Assembly: GCA_016715325.1 (NCBI GenBank)
Contig: JADKAL010000006.1
Coordinates: 62,001 to 126,000, forward strand
DNA: 64,000 nt
Origin: Methylococcaceae bacterium
Lineage (GTDB): Bacteria; Pseudomonadota; Gammaproteobacteria; Methylococcales; Methylomonadaceae
Direction: 5' to 3'
Below are positions 10,046 to 18,809 of this stretch, piece by piece. The position numbers and the translations under genes are program-made. How positions within the stretch are numbered: the first letter of the stretch is position 1; each line of letters starts with the position of its first letter. Under the pieces are notes generated by a model. It worked only from the letters and a program-made list of their open reading frames with translations, searched no databases and was not told where the DNA came from.

Positions 10046-10102
10046 GTAAGCGAAGCTGAGCATAATTTGCCGTTGCTGAAAATTCAAAATGTTTGGGGTC
10101 AT

Positions 10103-10353
10103 GGCATTAGGAAAAGGTTAATGTTGGAGTGGGAACGCTTAACTATGTCGAACTTAAGCGGTACTGCCTTTGTTATTTTTATTGTAGAAACGCATTGGGT
10201 TTAACTCACCTTCACACAACCAAGTTAAGTATAGTCAATGCTTGGTTTATTTATTGGGTTCTATGGGCCAAAGACGCCACCTAACAGACTGCTCAAGCAA
10301 AGCGCCTAAATGGTCAAGACTAAAGAAGATAGCTATTTAGTCCCTGTGATTTG
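10103..10353. other. Intergenic, no gene seen
   Basis: This is the upstream region of the lipase remnant. No open frame, RNA gene or clear terminator is supported. Confidence 0.4.
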
Positions 10354-10605
10354 TTATATCTCAAAGCGGTCGATATTTCTGAATAGCATCAAAGGATTTA
10401 CCCTGAATGTTTTCCGAAAACAGCGGTTAAAATGGGCGGAATCGGTAAATCCGGCCTCCATGTTGGCATAGGTGAGATGAACTATTGAATGCCGGTCTTC
10501 ATGGCAGAGATGATGCGCTTCCATTGCCGGTAGCGGCGAAACGGAATTGACGACTGTTCCGTAAATAAATGCCTGAAGCGAGAAGCGGACAGTCCTAACA
10601 TAGTC
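10354..10605 (-). pseudogene. AraC-family regulator, C-terminal remnant
   Basis: Two frames carry pieces of the AraC double helix-turn-helix domain. One reads LGLSASRFRHLFTEQSSIPFRRYR (first HTH); the other reads AGFTDSAHFNRCFRKTF and VNPLMLFRNIDRFEI (second HTH and tail). They are separated by an internal stop and frameshift near 10500, and the ligand-binding N-terminal domain is missing. It is a decayed remnant. Confidence 0.7.
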
Positions 10606-10616
10606 GCCAAGGTTTA

Positions 10617-10722
10617 AAATTTCACACACATTTAATACGTGTTATCCCTTACGGGCTTGCACGAATTACATTAGTCACTTTTTTAAGATTTAATATATTT
10701 AAGGTAAATCCCAAATAAAGAA
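10617..10722 (+). repeat. Conserved leader element, copy A
   Basis: The segment contains TTCACACACATTTAATACG, TGTTATCCCTTACGGGCTTG and a trailing TTTAAGGTAAATCCCAAA block. Near-identical sequence precedes the Crp/Fnr paralogue at 50169, and more diverged copies lie at 46985 and 17405. Here it is about 55-140 bp upstream of the regulator at 10775. Confidence 0.7.
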
Positions 10723-10774
10723 TGTTTGGTGCAGTTTATTCCAGCTTTTCAATTAAATTGATAAAAGGAAAATA

Positions 10775-11656
10775 ATGACACCCGTACTATTAAACGAAGC
10801 GCAAAAGCAAGCATCCCATCATGATCCAAAGCCATTAGCAAGGCATGGTCAAATGGCATTTAAGCCCGATGCATTCCAAAACCATCTCCTCAATTTTTTA
10901 CCCAGGCATGCTTACGAGCGACTTTTTCCAAAACTGGAACTGGTCTTTATACAATGTGGCGAAGTCATTTATGAATCCGGTAGCCTACTGCGTTACGCTT
11001 ATTTCCCCACGAATTGCATAGCGTCGCTGCTTTATATCATGGAGGATGGGGCGTCGTCTGAAATTTCCGTGGTCGGAAACGAGGGAATGATTGGTCTAGC
11101 CTTGTTGATGGGAGGTGATACCATGCCCAATCGTGCAATCATTCAGTCGTCGGGATACGCCTATCGATTAAAGAAACAAGTGTTAAAGCAGGAGATCAAC
11201 GATAACGGACCATTACTCCACATTTTGCTTCTTTATACGCAAGCCCTGATTACTCAAATGGCACAAACCGCTGTCTGTAACCGGCATCATTCTCTTGATC
11301 AGCAGCTTTGCCGATTGTTACTAGAAAGAAGCGACCGGCTCGTTTCTGATGTATTGTCCATGACTCAAGAATTCATATCGAATATATTGGGTGTTCGACG
11401 CGAAGGGGTAACGGAGGCGGCCGGGAAATTACAACAAGCTGGTTTAATTGAATATCGTCGTGGTCATATCACAGTGCTGGATCGGCAAGGTATGGAAGCC
11501 CGGGCCTGTGAGTGTTATCAAGTGGTGAAAACAGAATTCGATCGCCTACTTCCTTTACCCGCTGGACAGAATGAATCGAACCCCTCCTTTTTGAATATCC
11601 CGACCTTGAAAAACCAACATGTATTCAACCACCCTTTTCTAAAGGAAGCTATGTGA
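10775..11656 (+). CDS. Crp/Fnr-type transcriptional regulator
   Basis: The 293-residue protein starts with ATG behind AAAGGAAA. It has a cNMP-binding-like beta roll (about residues 40-150: IQCGEVIYESGSLLRYAYFPTNCIASLL, VGNEGMIGLALLMGG). This is followed by a dimerisation helix and a winged HTH (about 195-250: LSMTQEFISNILGVRREGVTEAAGKLQQAGLIEYRRGHI). The phosphate-cassette residues of true CAP are not obvious and there is no Fnr cysteine cluster, so the ligand is unknown. A close paralogue at 50169 is broken by an IS. Both share the leader element upstream. Confidence 0.85.
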   Translation: MTPVLLNEAQKQASHHDPKPLARHGQMAFKPDAFQNHLLNFLPRHAYERLFPKLELVFIQCGEVIYESGSLLRYAYFPTNCIASLLYIMEDGASSEISVVGNEGMIGLALLMGGDTMPNRAIIQSSGYAYRLKKQVLKQEINDNGPLLHILLLYTQALITQMAQTAVCNRHHSLDQQLCRLLLERSDRLVSDVLSMTQEFISNILGVRREGVTEAAGKLQQAGLIEYRRGHITVLDRQGMEARACECYQVVKTEFDRLLPLPAGQNESNPSFLNIPTLKNQHVFNHPFLKEAM

Positions 11657-12030
11657 GAAATTTTTAGTTTAGTAAAAGGGTGTTGGTTTTGAACAAGGCA
11701 TGATTATGAGTAGAAAAATCGGATAAACAGACTGTTTTGTTTGCAGGAGTGTAGTGAAAATACGGCCGAAAGTACTTGGAATCCCCTGAAATCAAGGCAA
11801 GAGCATTAGAGATTTGTTGATATGTGAACAGCCTTTTCAAGGGACCTGCCATGATGTATTTGGCCATTTTTAATAAGATTATGTGAGCTAATTTTGTAAT
11901 ATTTTTTCACACAATATTGAAAACTATCAAGATCAAAAATAGTTTGTACCTAATCAACCCATTTTTTATCTTTACAGTCTGAACTTGCACTATCTCGGTC
12001 AAAAAAACCAAAAAAACTTCCCTTGTTATA
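11657..12030. other. Intergenic, no gene seen
   Basis: AT-rich DNA between the regulator and the glycogen phosphorylase remnant. A 67-codon minus-strand frame here has no recognisable feature or ribosome site. Confidence 0.4.
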
Positions 12031-12039
12031 GATTTTCAA

Positions 12040-12960
12040 AGTGACAGCTAAATGCGAAACGAAGATTTCAAAAGGAAATCAAAACCTGTAGTCGGTACCC
12101 TTACAAATCTTGGCGTGGCGAAACAACACTTGTATCCGCTCGGCAGAGATGAAACAAGCCGTACTCAAAATTATGCCTATGAGGCGTTTCCCTGGCTATC
12201 AGCGACCGGCTTTCTAAACGGTGGAAAAAACCAATAACATCTACAAAGAGGTGGATTGCAAAAGGTCTTACTATTTGTCTATGAAGTTTTTAATGGGCCG
12301 CAAGCATTAGTAATGCCATGCTCAACTTAGGTTTTAACGATGTCGTCGATAATGCGATTTACGAATTCGGCGACAAACTGAAACTAATTTTTTTGCTGAA
12401 TTATTGTGTTTCCGAGATGGAAAAAATTTGCCCTGCCGCTGACCTTTTAGAACAAATATCAACGACCGGAAAAGAGGCTTCTGTCACCAGCAATATGAAA
12501 TTCATGATGAATGGGGCATTGACTATAGGTACGACGGATGGTGCGAATATCGAAATTTACACAGAAGTCGGTGATGACATTTCTTCCTGTTTGGCTTGAC
12601 TGAAGTCCAGGTTGAAACAATGAAACAACACTATGAACCTGTTGCAATGATCGATCAAGATGAGGATTTAAAAAGGGCGCTTTATCTTATCGAGTGCGGG
12701 CTATTTAGCCAATTCGAGTCCGGAGGGTATGATATTTTGACATCATTAAAAAATCCGCACGACCCATGGATGACTGTTGCGGATTTTCGTAGCTAAATTG
12801 AGGCGTAAAAGCGCGTGGAAGCAGCCTTCCAGGATAAAGAACGATGGACAATAATGAGCATTATCAATTGTGCCAACAGCGGTAAGTTTTCTACTGATCG
12901 GACGATCACTGAATAGAATAATGACTTGTGGATGCTCACACCGGTCACTGTTAATTTATA
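12040..12960 (+). pseudogene. glgP: Glycogen/starch phosphorylase, internally deleted and decayed
   Basis: The N-terminal remnant (frame containing [27 protein letters not shown], then [18 protein letters not shown]) joins directly at about 12375 to a C-terminal part. That part reads [46 protein letters not shown] and DGANIEI, which includes the pyridoxal-phosphate site region. The tail FQDKERWTIMSIINCANSGKFSTDRTI follows. More than half of a normal ~830-residue phosphorylase is missing, and there are a frameshift near 12570 and several stops (12794, 12806, 12914). In the intact enzyme the reaction releases glucose 1-phosphate from glycogen. Confidence 0.85.
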
Positions 12961-13016
12961 GGGTTGGGAATCGGGCAACTTTTGTGGCCTTGGTTAAATC
13001 CCCAAAGGAGGTTAAT

Positions 13017-13208
13017 ATGAAAAATCAATTTGAGCCAGATTTGTATGATTATTGTGAAGACATTGACTTGGACGAATTTAGAGAAATGGTAGCTGTAAGC
13101 GCTTACTTTAGAGCGGAAAAGAGAGATTTTAATCCCGGTCAAGAACTGGACGATTGGCTTGAAGCGGAGCACGAAATCAGAAAGCAGCGCCGCTATTGGC
13201 TAAAATAA
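13017..13208 (+). CDS. DUF2934-like small protein
   Basis: This 63-residue acidic protein starts at ATG 13017 behind a strong AAAGGAGG (13003-13010). The core VAVSAYFRAEKRDFNPGQELDDWLEAEHEI matches the DUF2934 pattern (AYxRAE, G, DWLxAE). Its function is unknown. It is one of few intact genes in this IS-rich stretch. Confidence 0.8.
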   Translation: MKNQFEPDLYDYCEDIDLDEFREMVAVSAYFRAEKRDFNPGQELDDWLEAEHEIRKQRRYWLK

Positions 13209-13289
13209 AGTCTTAAAATATCAAAATGTTATGTGTAATTAATGCCCTAAAAGAATTGCCTTCATAACAAGGATTGCCGTTTGGCCCAA

Positions 13290-13365
13290 AGTAAATCCAT
13301 TCATGCCCTTCGGCTTCGCTCAGGAGAGCGTTCGACGATGCTCGCCACGAACGGATTTACTTTTA
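13290..13365. repeat. REP-like palindrome
   Basis: Outer arms AAAGTAAATCC and GGATTTACTTT flank an inner core with CCTTCGGCTTCGCTCAGGA and a CACGAACGG half. The core belongs to the REP-like family seen at 16615, 22333, 22487, 24639, 24711, 38095 and 39056. Confidence 0.7.
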
Positions 13366-13470
13366 CGAAGTGTCATAAAGCCTTATAGTCTGCGTATTCT
13401 GAATAATTTGAACACTGATTCTGGACGAACTTGAACACCTAAAATCGAACGCATTGGTGAAGTTTTATTT

Positions 13471-14226
13471 TTACTCTAAGTGTTCAACTTGGGTCAAGAC
13501 ATTCATTTTTTTTCGCATAGATTCTCCTTTTAAATTGATCCGGTGCGCGTTGTGCATAAGTCTATCCAAGATGGCGTCGGCCAGAGTATTATCACCTATA
13601 GACTGATACCACTGATCGGTGGGCAATTGACTGACCATCAGTGTTGAGGAATGACTATAGCGATCATCCATCATTTCCATTAAATCATGGCGGGCAGCGG
13701 CGCTTAAAGGTTCTAAGCCCCAGTCATCGAGGATTAACAAATCAAAGCCAGCGATACTTTTTAACAGTTTAAGGTAAGAGCCATCGGCCTTGGCTTGAGT
13801 CAGGGCGAGTGTCAGTCTAGAGACGCGGTAATATTTTGTGCTATAGCCTTTGAGGCAGGCCTGATGGCCGAGCGCACAGGCAATATAGGTTTTCCCGCTG
13901 CCGCAGGGGCCAGTCAGCAACACATTCTGGGCTTTGTTGATCCAATCGCATTGCAGCAGTGAAGCCATCTGCGTTTGTTTGAGGCCACGGGACTGCTGAT
14001 AATCAATGTCCTTGGGGTAAGCGTTGAGTTTGAACTGGGCCAGGCGCAGTAACCGGTCTTGTTTGCGCTGCTGGCGTTCCTGGTCTTCATGGTCAATCAA
14101 TAATTGCAAGCGTTCGGTAAAAGCCAGTCCTTCATAGGTACCGGGCTGTTCCCGTTGGCTTTGTAGTGCGGCTGCCATGCCGCTAAGTTTAAGTTGGCGT
14201 AATTGGTTGAGCAGGGATTCAATCAT
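13471..14226 (-). CDS. istB: IS21 IstB helper ATPase
   Basis: About 251 residues counted from the ATG at 14226 (MIESLLNQLRQLKLSGMAAAL). Walker A GPCGSGKT and Walker B LLILDDWGLEP are followed by the DnaC/IstB-type region (DRYSHSSTLMVSQLP, ILDRLMHNAHRINLKGESMR). IstB is the AAA+ regulator that activates the IstA transposase. It lies directly downstream of istA and is the intact gene of this element. Confidence 0.9.
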   Translation of the reverse strand: MIESLLNQLRQLKLSGMAAALQSQREQPGTYEGLAFTERLQLLIDHEDQERQQRKQDRLLRLAQFKLNAYPKDIDYQQSRGLKQTQMASLLQCDWINKAQNVLLTGPCGSGKTYIACALGHQACLKGYSTKYYRVSRLTLALTQAKADGSYLKLLKSIAGFDLLILDDWGLEPLSAAARHDLMEMMDDRYSHSSTLMVSQLPTDQWYQSIGDNTLADAILDRLMHNAHRINLKGESMRKKMNVLTQVEHLE

Positions 14227-14260
14227 GGCTGTCCTCGGTATTGGTTTTTTTAATGAGTGC

Positions 14261-15805
14261 TCAGTGAAAACTGGCCGCACCCCGGATGTTTTCATGGTCT
14301 TGCGGCAACAAGGCGGCTTGTACCGGGACGGATTCCGGCAATTGATCCAGGTTGCTTTGCAAAATGGCTTTTACATTTTTCAATTTAAATAACGCCCTTT
14401 GGTTGGCGATGGCACAGGCTCGGTTTAAGCGTTCAGCCGGATAAGCACGGCTCAGGTTCAATAAGCCAAGACAAACCCGGTAAGCTTGTTCGGGATGTGG
14501 TTTGCGCTGCAGTTGTGTTTTGACCCAGGCGAGCACATCCGGGCCAATCGACTGCGCCCAGTTCAACAACCGCCCGGGCGTCCATTGCTGGTGTTTGGCG
14601 TGCCGTTCCGGCATATGTGCGGGTTGAGTGGAGGTGCCAGGATGAAACCGACGGACATGGCTGGCAATGTGTTTGCCGTGGAAGTACACGTCCAGCACTT
14701 TATCGCCGACATAAAGTTCAACCTGCTCACCGACACAATAATGCGGTACCGAGTAAAGATGCCGGTCATAGCTGATGTGATAATCGATATTGACCCGCGC
14801 TTTTTTAATAGCGACAAACTGATAAGCCTGGGTCGGCAAGGGCGACAACGCAGGCTGATCGAGGGTTTCAAACCATTGCCGACGATTCCCAGGCCATTGC
14901 TTAAACGGCTTTTAGGTTTAAATCCGTCACGAAAATACGGAGGCATTGGTTCAGCTCCGCCAAAGAGAAGAAGGTTTGGTGCCGCAATTTAGCCAGAATC
15001 CAACGTTCCACAATCTGGACGCCCACTTCAACCTTCGCTTTGTCCTTCGGTTTATAAGGCCGGGCGGGTATCACGGCGACCTGGTAATGGGCCGCCAGTT
15101 GCTGGTAGCTGGGATTCAATTCCGGATCGTAACGGCAGCTTTTATTGACGCCGCTTTTTTAAGGTTATCCGGCACCAGCAGCTTGGGTGTGCCGCCAAAA
15201 AACTCAAAAGCTCGGACATGGCTGCCCAACCAATCCGGCAAGCTTTGGGTCCAGGTCGCTTCGGCGTAGGTATAATTGGAAGCGCCTAAGACCGCCACAA
15301 AGATTTGGGCCTGGCGGATTTCGCCGCTGGCTGCGCAAACGATGGGGATCGTTTGGCCGGCATAATCAAGAAACAGCTTTTCCCCGGCGTTATGGGTTTG
15401 GCGCATGGAACGCTGTTGCTTGCCTCGCCAGTCCTCGTAGCGGGCACAAAACTGCGAATAACTGTAACAGCGATTCGGAAACTGCTGGGTGTATTCCTCC
15501 CACAGCAATTGCTTGGTGACACCCTTTTCTTGAGCTCGATGCAACTCAATCCAATCCGGTTCCTGATGCCGACGGGCGGGTTTGGCATCAGCGCGGGGAT
15601 AAAACTTCAGGGCTAAGGCCTGGTCATCCAGATCGTCCGGCAGCGGCCAAGACAATTGGAATTGTTCGGCCCGCTTTAATATCTGCTGGATACTGCCGAC
15701 ACTGATCTTGGTGCTGGCGCTGATCTTCCGGATGCTTAATCCGGCACTGAGACTGAGTCTAAGGACTTCTCTTAATTGACGCATCGTAATTCTCTTGGCT
15801 GACAT
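14261..15805 (-). pseudogene. istA: IS21 IstA transposase, frameshifted
   Basis: Three frames together give an IstA of about 515 residues. An N-terminal HTH (MRQLREVLRLSLSAGLSIRKIS, SVGSIQQILKRAEQF) is followed by the catalytic core EKLFLDYAGQTI, then [14 protein letters not shown], and the C-terminal beta-barrel region (NIDYHISYDRHLYSVPHYCVG). Frame breaks lie near 15150 and 14900. The element would need another IstA source to move. Confidence 0.85.
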
Positions 15806-16138
15806 TTCCTTTCCGTAAATAGCGGAAAAGGTAGTCCGGTTTAAGAAACAATGCGTTAGATTTCATTTTGGACAACTTGAACACCGATTCTGGCAAGTTG
15901 AACACCTATTCCGGAAATGCCGGAAAAGTGTTCACCTTCAAACCAGAATCACTGTTCAGATTTATTCAGAATCGGTGTTCAAATTAAATCAGAATGGCTG
16001 TTCAGATTGAGCCAGAATATGCAATAGTCCTTGTGTTACTCACTATAATTCATATAGAACCAAAAATTCATCATCACGCAAAGAGCGATTTTTTGCCTCG
16101 GTTAGTGGTCCCTGCCAACAGGTTGATGATATAAGCCT

Positions 16139-16380
16139 TTAACGCGTAGCAAAATTCTGTTTCTTGAAACCAGGAAAGTGAGTGTGTGGCTTCGACAAAT
16201 GAGGCCGATAAATTTTGGATTCGCCGCCCCCTTCAACTTTGGCAGGGAACTTACAATAAAGGACAGCATACCTGTAGGCATGTTGTTTGGCGGATTCTTG
16301 TGGTTTGATTACGATTTGGAAAGGGACGGCAGGAATTAGCTTTTGCTTGTTGACGAGATAAATGGCGGCGGCATCATGCC
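16139..16380 (-). pseudogene. Unknown coding remnant
   Basis: An open stretch of about 78 codons (AAAIYLVNKQKLIPAVPFQIV, RYAVLYCKFPAKVEGGG, HTHFPGFKKQNFATR) ends in TAA at 16141-16139 but has a stop and no start codon just upstream. Its composition is protein-like. I do not recognise it. It directly follows the IS21 right end. Confidence 0.3.
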
Positions 16381-16793
16381 TAGCCTAGTGAAAAACGTTT
16401 CTCCAGCCAATGTCGATGCGGCTATCTTTACGGGTATTCATGGTGATGTGGATATGTATCATTTAGGTCTCTGTTATTATGATAAACACTGACAAACAGC
16501 TGTATCCACGGGCGACACGCCTAAACAAAAGAGTAAGGGCTCAAGTAACAGTAGAAACCAATTTGATGGGCAGTTTTATCGTTTACAGTTTATTTATTGA
16601 TTCGGTCTTTTAAAGTCTGAACCGTTCGTGCTGAGTAAGTCGAAGCACGTACCGCCTTTCGACGGGTTCAAGACGAACGGGACTTAAGACTTCACAGGGC
16701 CGAATCTATAACCTTAGGGAAATGACAAATTATCGTATCCTTGCCACAACGGTCAACGTCATAACCTATGTATTCTGTAGTCCGCTCCATCCC
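16381..16793. other. Intergenic with REP-like palindrome at 16615-16690
   Basis: The only structure is a REP-like palindrome: CCGTTCGTGCTGAG and ACGAACGGGACTTAAGACTT with central CCTTTCGACGGG. Its outer arms pair AGTCTGAACCG against GGGACTTAAGACT imperfectly. No gene is supported. Confidence 0.5.
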
Positions 16794-17033
16794 CTATTTT
16801 GATACATTTGTCTCAGAGCTCATCTCATAATGCAGTGAGCCCAAATCTTCCTGATTCGAGTCGCTGCTAGCTTCGGGCCAATCTTCCCAATCGAAATCCG
16901 GTTCAAATCCACGCGTCTTTTGTGCTTTATACCAAGCCAGCATAGCGTTCTTGGCATGACGACCGAAATCAAGGTTTAACCTTTCATCACCTGGAGTTTG
17001 GTGGACCTTTTTTTGTTTGATTGCCTTCGCCAT
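16794..17033 (-). CDS. Hypothetical protein
   Basis: This 79-residue protein starts at ATG 17033 behind GACGAGG. The N-terminus is basic (MAKAIKQKKVHQTPGDERLN). A central segment follows (FGRHAKNAMLAWYKAQKTRGFEPDFDWEDWPE), and the tail is acidic and serine-rich. No family is recognised. A longer frame to 17093 has no ribosome site, so the internal start is preferred. Confidence 0.5.
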   Translation of the reverse strand: MAKAIKQKKVHQTPGDERLNLDFGRHAKNAMLAWYKAQKTRGFEPDFDWEDWPEASSDSNQEDLGSLHYEMSSETNVSK

Positions 17034-17702
17034 GTTGTACCTCGTCATTGTTGACAGCTTTGTGCTGGTGCATCTTGGGACTGAGCTTTTCAACCCGGAT
17101 AGTTGACCGTAAGTGTATTAAAATAAAAAATGGAAAGGATGAAAATACGTGCAACCTCGTATGGGGTATCCAGGATTATGGCGAATACAATCTATTCTTG
17201 AGAGACCTCTTTTTCAGTGGACATCTAATACTCCCAGCGATTCTTACCCGAAAACACGTATGCGCTGCATGACACCGAAAGCAGGGCAATGACAAGGTGT
17301 CGGTAGTGAGGGGAAGTGAGCTTGCGATTTTTAACGACAATCAACTGACAAACACCCGTTTGTTTCACGGCCATCTCAAAATGACGGCAATTAACTATGA
17401 GCTAACCCATAAGAGCTTGCACGTATGTTCATTCGTTTGAATATCTATTTTAATATTACCGTAAGGCGATTCTCGAATGGGTAAACGAATACATAAAGAC
17501 AAGAGCCTACAATACAGTTATGGCTAAAGTTGGGTTAATTCCAGCTAAGGTTCTGGGGTTTAAAAATGGTTATAAAAACGGTAAAAGCAAACGTTCACGG
17601 ACTGTCACTTAGAAAAGGGAAGGACTGTGCTCAGGAGAGGGACGCAAAAATTACTGAATTGGTTATATTAAAAATGAAATTAGCCTTTATAGTGAGATTT
17701 TT
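17034..17702. other. Intergenic with leader-element copy D (17405-17495)
   Basis: Copy D reads CCCATAAGAGCTTGCACGTATG followed by TTTTAATATTACC and GGCGATTCTCGAATGGG. It is most like the copy at 46985 and sits about 210 bp before the M41-like gene at 17703. A 30-codon frame at 17521-17613 (ending KRSRTVT) has no further support. Otherwise nothing is recognisable. Confidence 0.5.
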
Positions 17703-18374
17703 ATGATGAATAATTGGACAGCTATTAATGACTTTCAAGAAGCCCGGATAAATATTGACAAAGCGACTGCTTACCATTTGGCTGGTCATGCGGTAGCTAT
17801 TTGCCTGGGGAACAAACTAAGGCAATTGCCCGATGTCCATTTCCAAATCGTTATTAACCAGCCAATGCCGGATAAACGGGCTTCAGGACTAAACTCGGAC
17901 AAAGTGAGCGGATACACCGCCCTCGTTGAGGGAGGCCGGTTAATCCACCATTTGCCTTTGACATTGGCAACAGCTCTCGAGGGCTTGCCTAGCCAGCAGC
18001 AAAAGGACGAATATAAACGCGCTTTTGAAGCCGATATCATCAATTTACTAGTTGGCCCTTTGGCTGAAGCCAAATATATTGCATCTCGTGATGTAAAGGC
18101 TTTCAATGCAAATCTGGTCAATATTAGCGGGCTACGATCCAATAATGGCAGGCCAGACTCGTCCCTGATTGTTGAATACATGGATTGCTTTATGTTCGAT
18201 CAGAAAGATTATGACCGAATGAAAGAACTTTATTTGGATGCTTTCAGTTTTGTTAACAACCGTTCAAATTGGTTCACTATTTCGTCACTAGCAGCCTATA
18301 TCCTGGATAAGCCCGCTGGCTGTATCGATTGTGAAGAAGTGGTTTCGTTGATGGAATCTCGATTAGCGGCTTAA
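17703..18374 (+). CDS. M41 peptidase-like protein with degenerate zinc motif
   Basis: A 223-residue soluble protein. Residues 20-35 (KATAYHLAGHAVAICL) align with the FtsH M41 helix normally read as HExGH, but the catalytic Glu is Leu26 here (His25-Leu-Ala-Gly-His29). Later helices (EADIINLLVGPLAEAKYIA, where M41 enzymes read LGGRAAEE) keep the fold pattern. There is no AAA+ or membrane part. Loss of Glu predicts no proteolysis, so a binding or regulatory role is possible. A diverged copy of the shared leader lies upstream. Confidence 0.55.
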   Translation: MMNNWTAINDFQEARINIDKATAYHLAGHAVAICLGNKLRQLPDVHFQIVINQPMPDKRASGLNSDKVSGYTALVEGGRLIHHLPLTLATALEGLPSQQQKDEYKRAFEADIINLLVGPLAEAKYIASRDVKAFNANLVNISGLRSNNGRPDSSLIVEYMDCFMFDQKDYDRMKELYLDAFSFVNNRSNWFTISSLAAYILDKPAGCIDCEEVVSLMESRLAA

Positions 18375-18386
18375 AGTAATTTTAAG

Positions 18387-18522
18387 CCACTTTATTATGA
18401 TACCTTAGCAAAAGAGGGCATACGTCCGACAGCGACTCGGGACTTACAATATTTGGTGATTAAAAGTGCGGTAACAAAGACAGGGGAGTCGAAGCATTCT
18501 CGGTATTATCTTAATCTTTAAA
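18387..18522 (+). pseudogene. Possible winged-helix C-terminal fragment (Fic/regulator-like)
   Basis: About 44 codons without a start (YYDTLAKEGIRPTATRDLQYLV, then KSAVTKTGESKHSRYYLNL and TAA). The pattern of a helix followed by a wing ending in RYYLNL resembles the C-terminal winged helix of Fic-family or AbiEi-like proteins. It is a fragment only; the family assignment is tentative. Confidence 0.3.
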
Positions 18523-18809
18523 GCAAATAGCGAATATAACTTATTGATTATTTGAATGATGTCTTAGCTTTTCCAAAGCCGGCAGTGGCTCATACCAACT
18601 AATTTTGTAAGATCGGCCAATTGAAGCTTGTCAAACTTAACAGATTTTGGCATCCGTTACTCTAAATGCAGCTATTCAATTAAGCACTAAGTGGTTTCTT
18701 TAAAACCATTCATAAATATTATCAATGCCACTATGAATAATGATCATTTAACAGTTCGCGTGGGATAGCGTACTTTGTTGCTAAATTCATTTTTTAAGTG
18801 GAGATACGC
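18523..18809. other. Upstream region of the MRJP gene
   Basis: AT-rich DNA with no reading frame or recognisable element apart from the GGAG ribosome site at 18800-18803. Confidence 0.3.

Larger units (their letters stand above)
8779..10102 (-). pseudogene. Lipase (class 3 family) N-terminal fragment, split by IS630
   Basis: The start ATG is at 10102-10100. Reading to 10046, removing the IS630 element plus one TA duplication, and continuing from 8915 to 8779 gives one uninterrupted frame with no indel: MLSFAYLAYCGELITTPNPE followed by a stretch ending TWAVVWGPAIY. That resembles the N-terminal region of class 3 lipase-family proteins (family assignment moderate). The gene is cut off at 8778 by the IS3 element, and the catalytic part is not in the window. 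Two successive transposon events hit this gene. Confidence 0.6.
13391..16023. mobile_element. IS21-family insertion sequence (2633 bp)
   Basis: The ends are TGCGTATTCTG and CAGAATATGCA, with further subterminal repeats (TTGAACACCGATTCTG) at both sides as is usual for IS21. A 6-bp direct repeat ATAGTC (13385-13390 and 16024-16029) is the target duplication. It encodes IstA and IstB on the minus strand. Confidence 0.9.

Noticed and set aside
11664..11867. 67-codon minus-strand frame after the Crp/Fnr-type gene
   Set aside because: No start signal, no recognisable features, and biased composition from AT-rich DNA.
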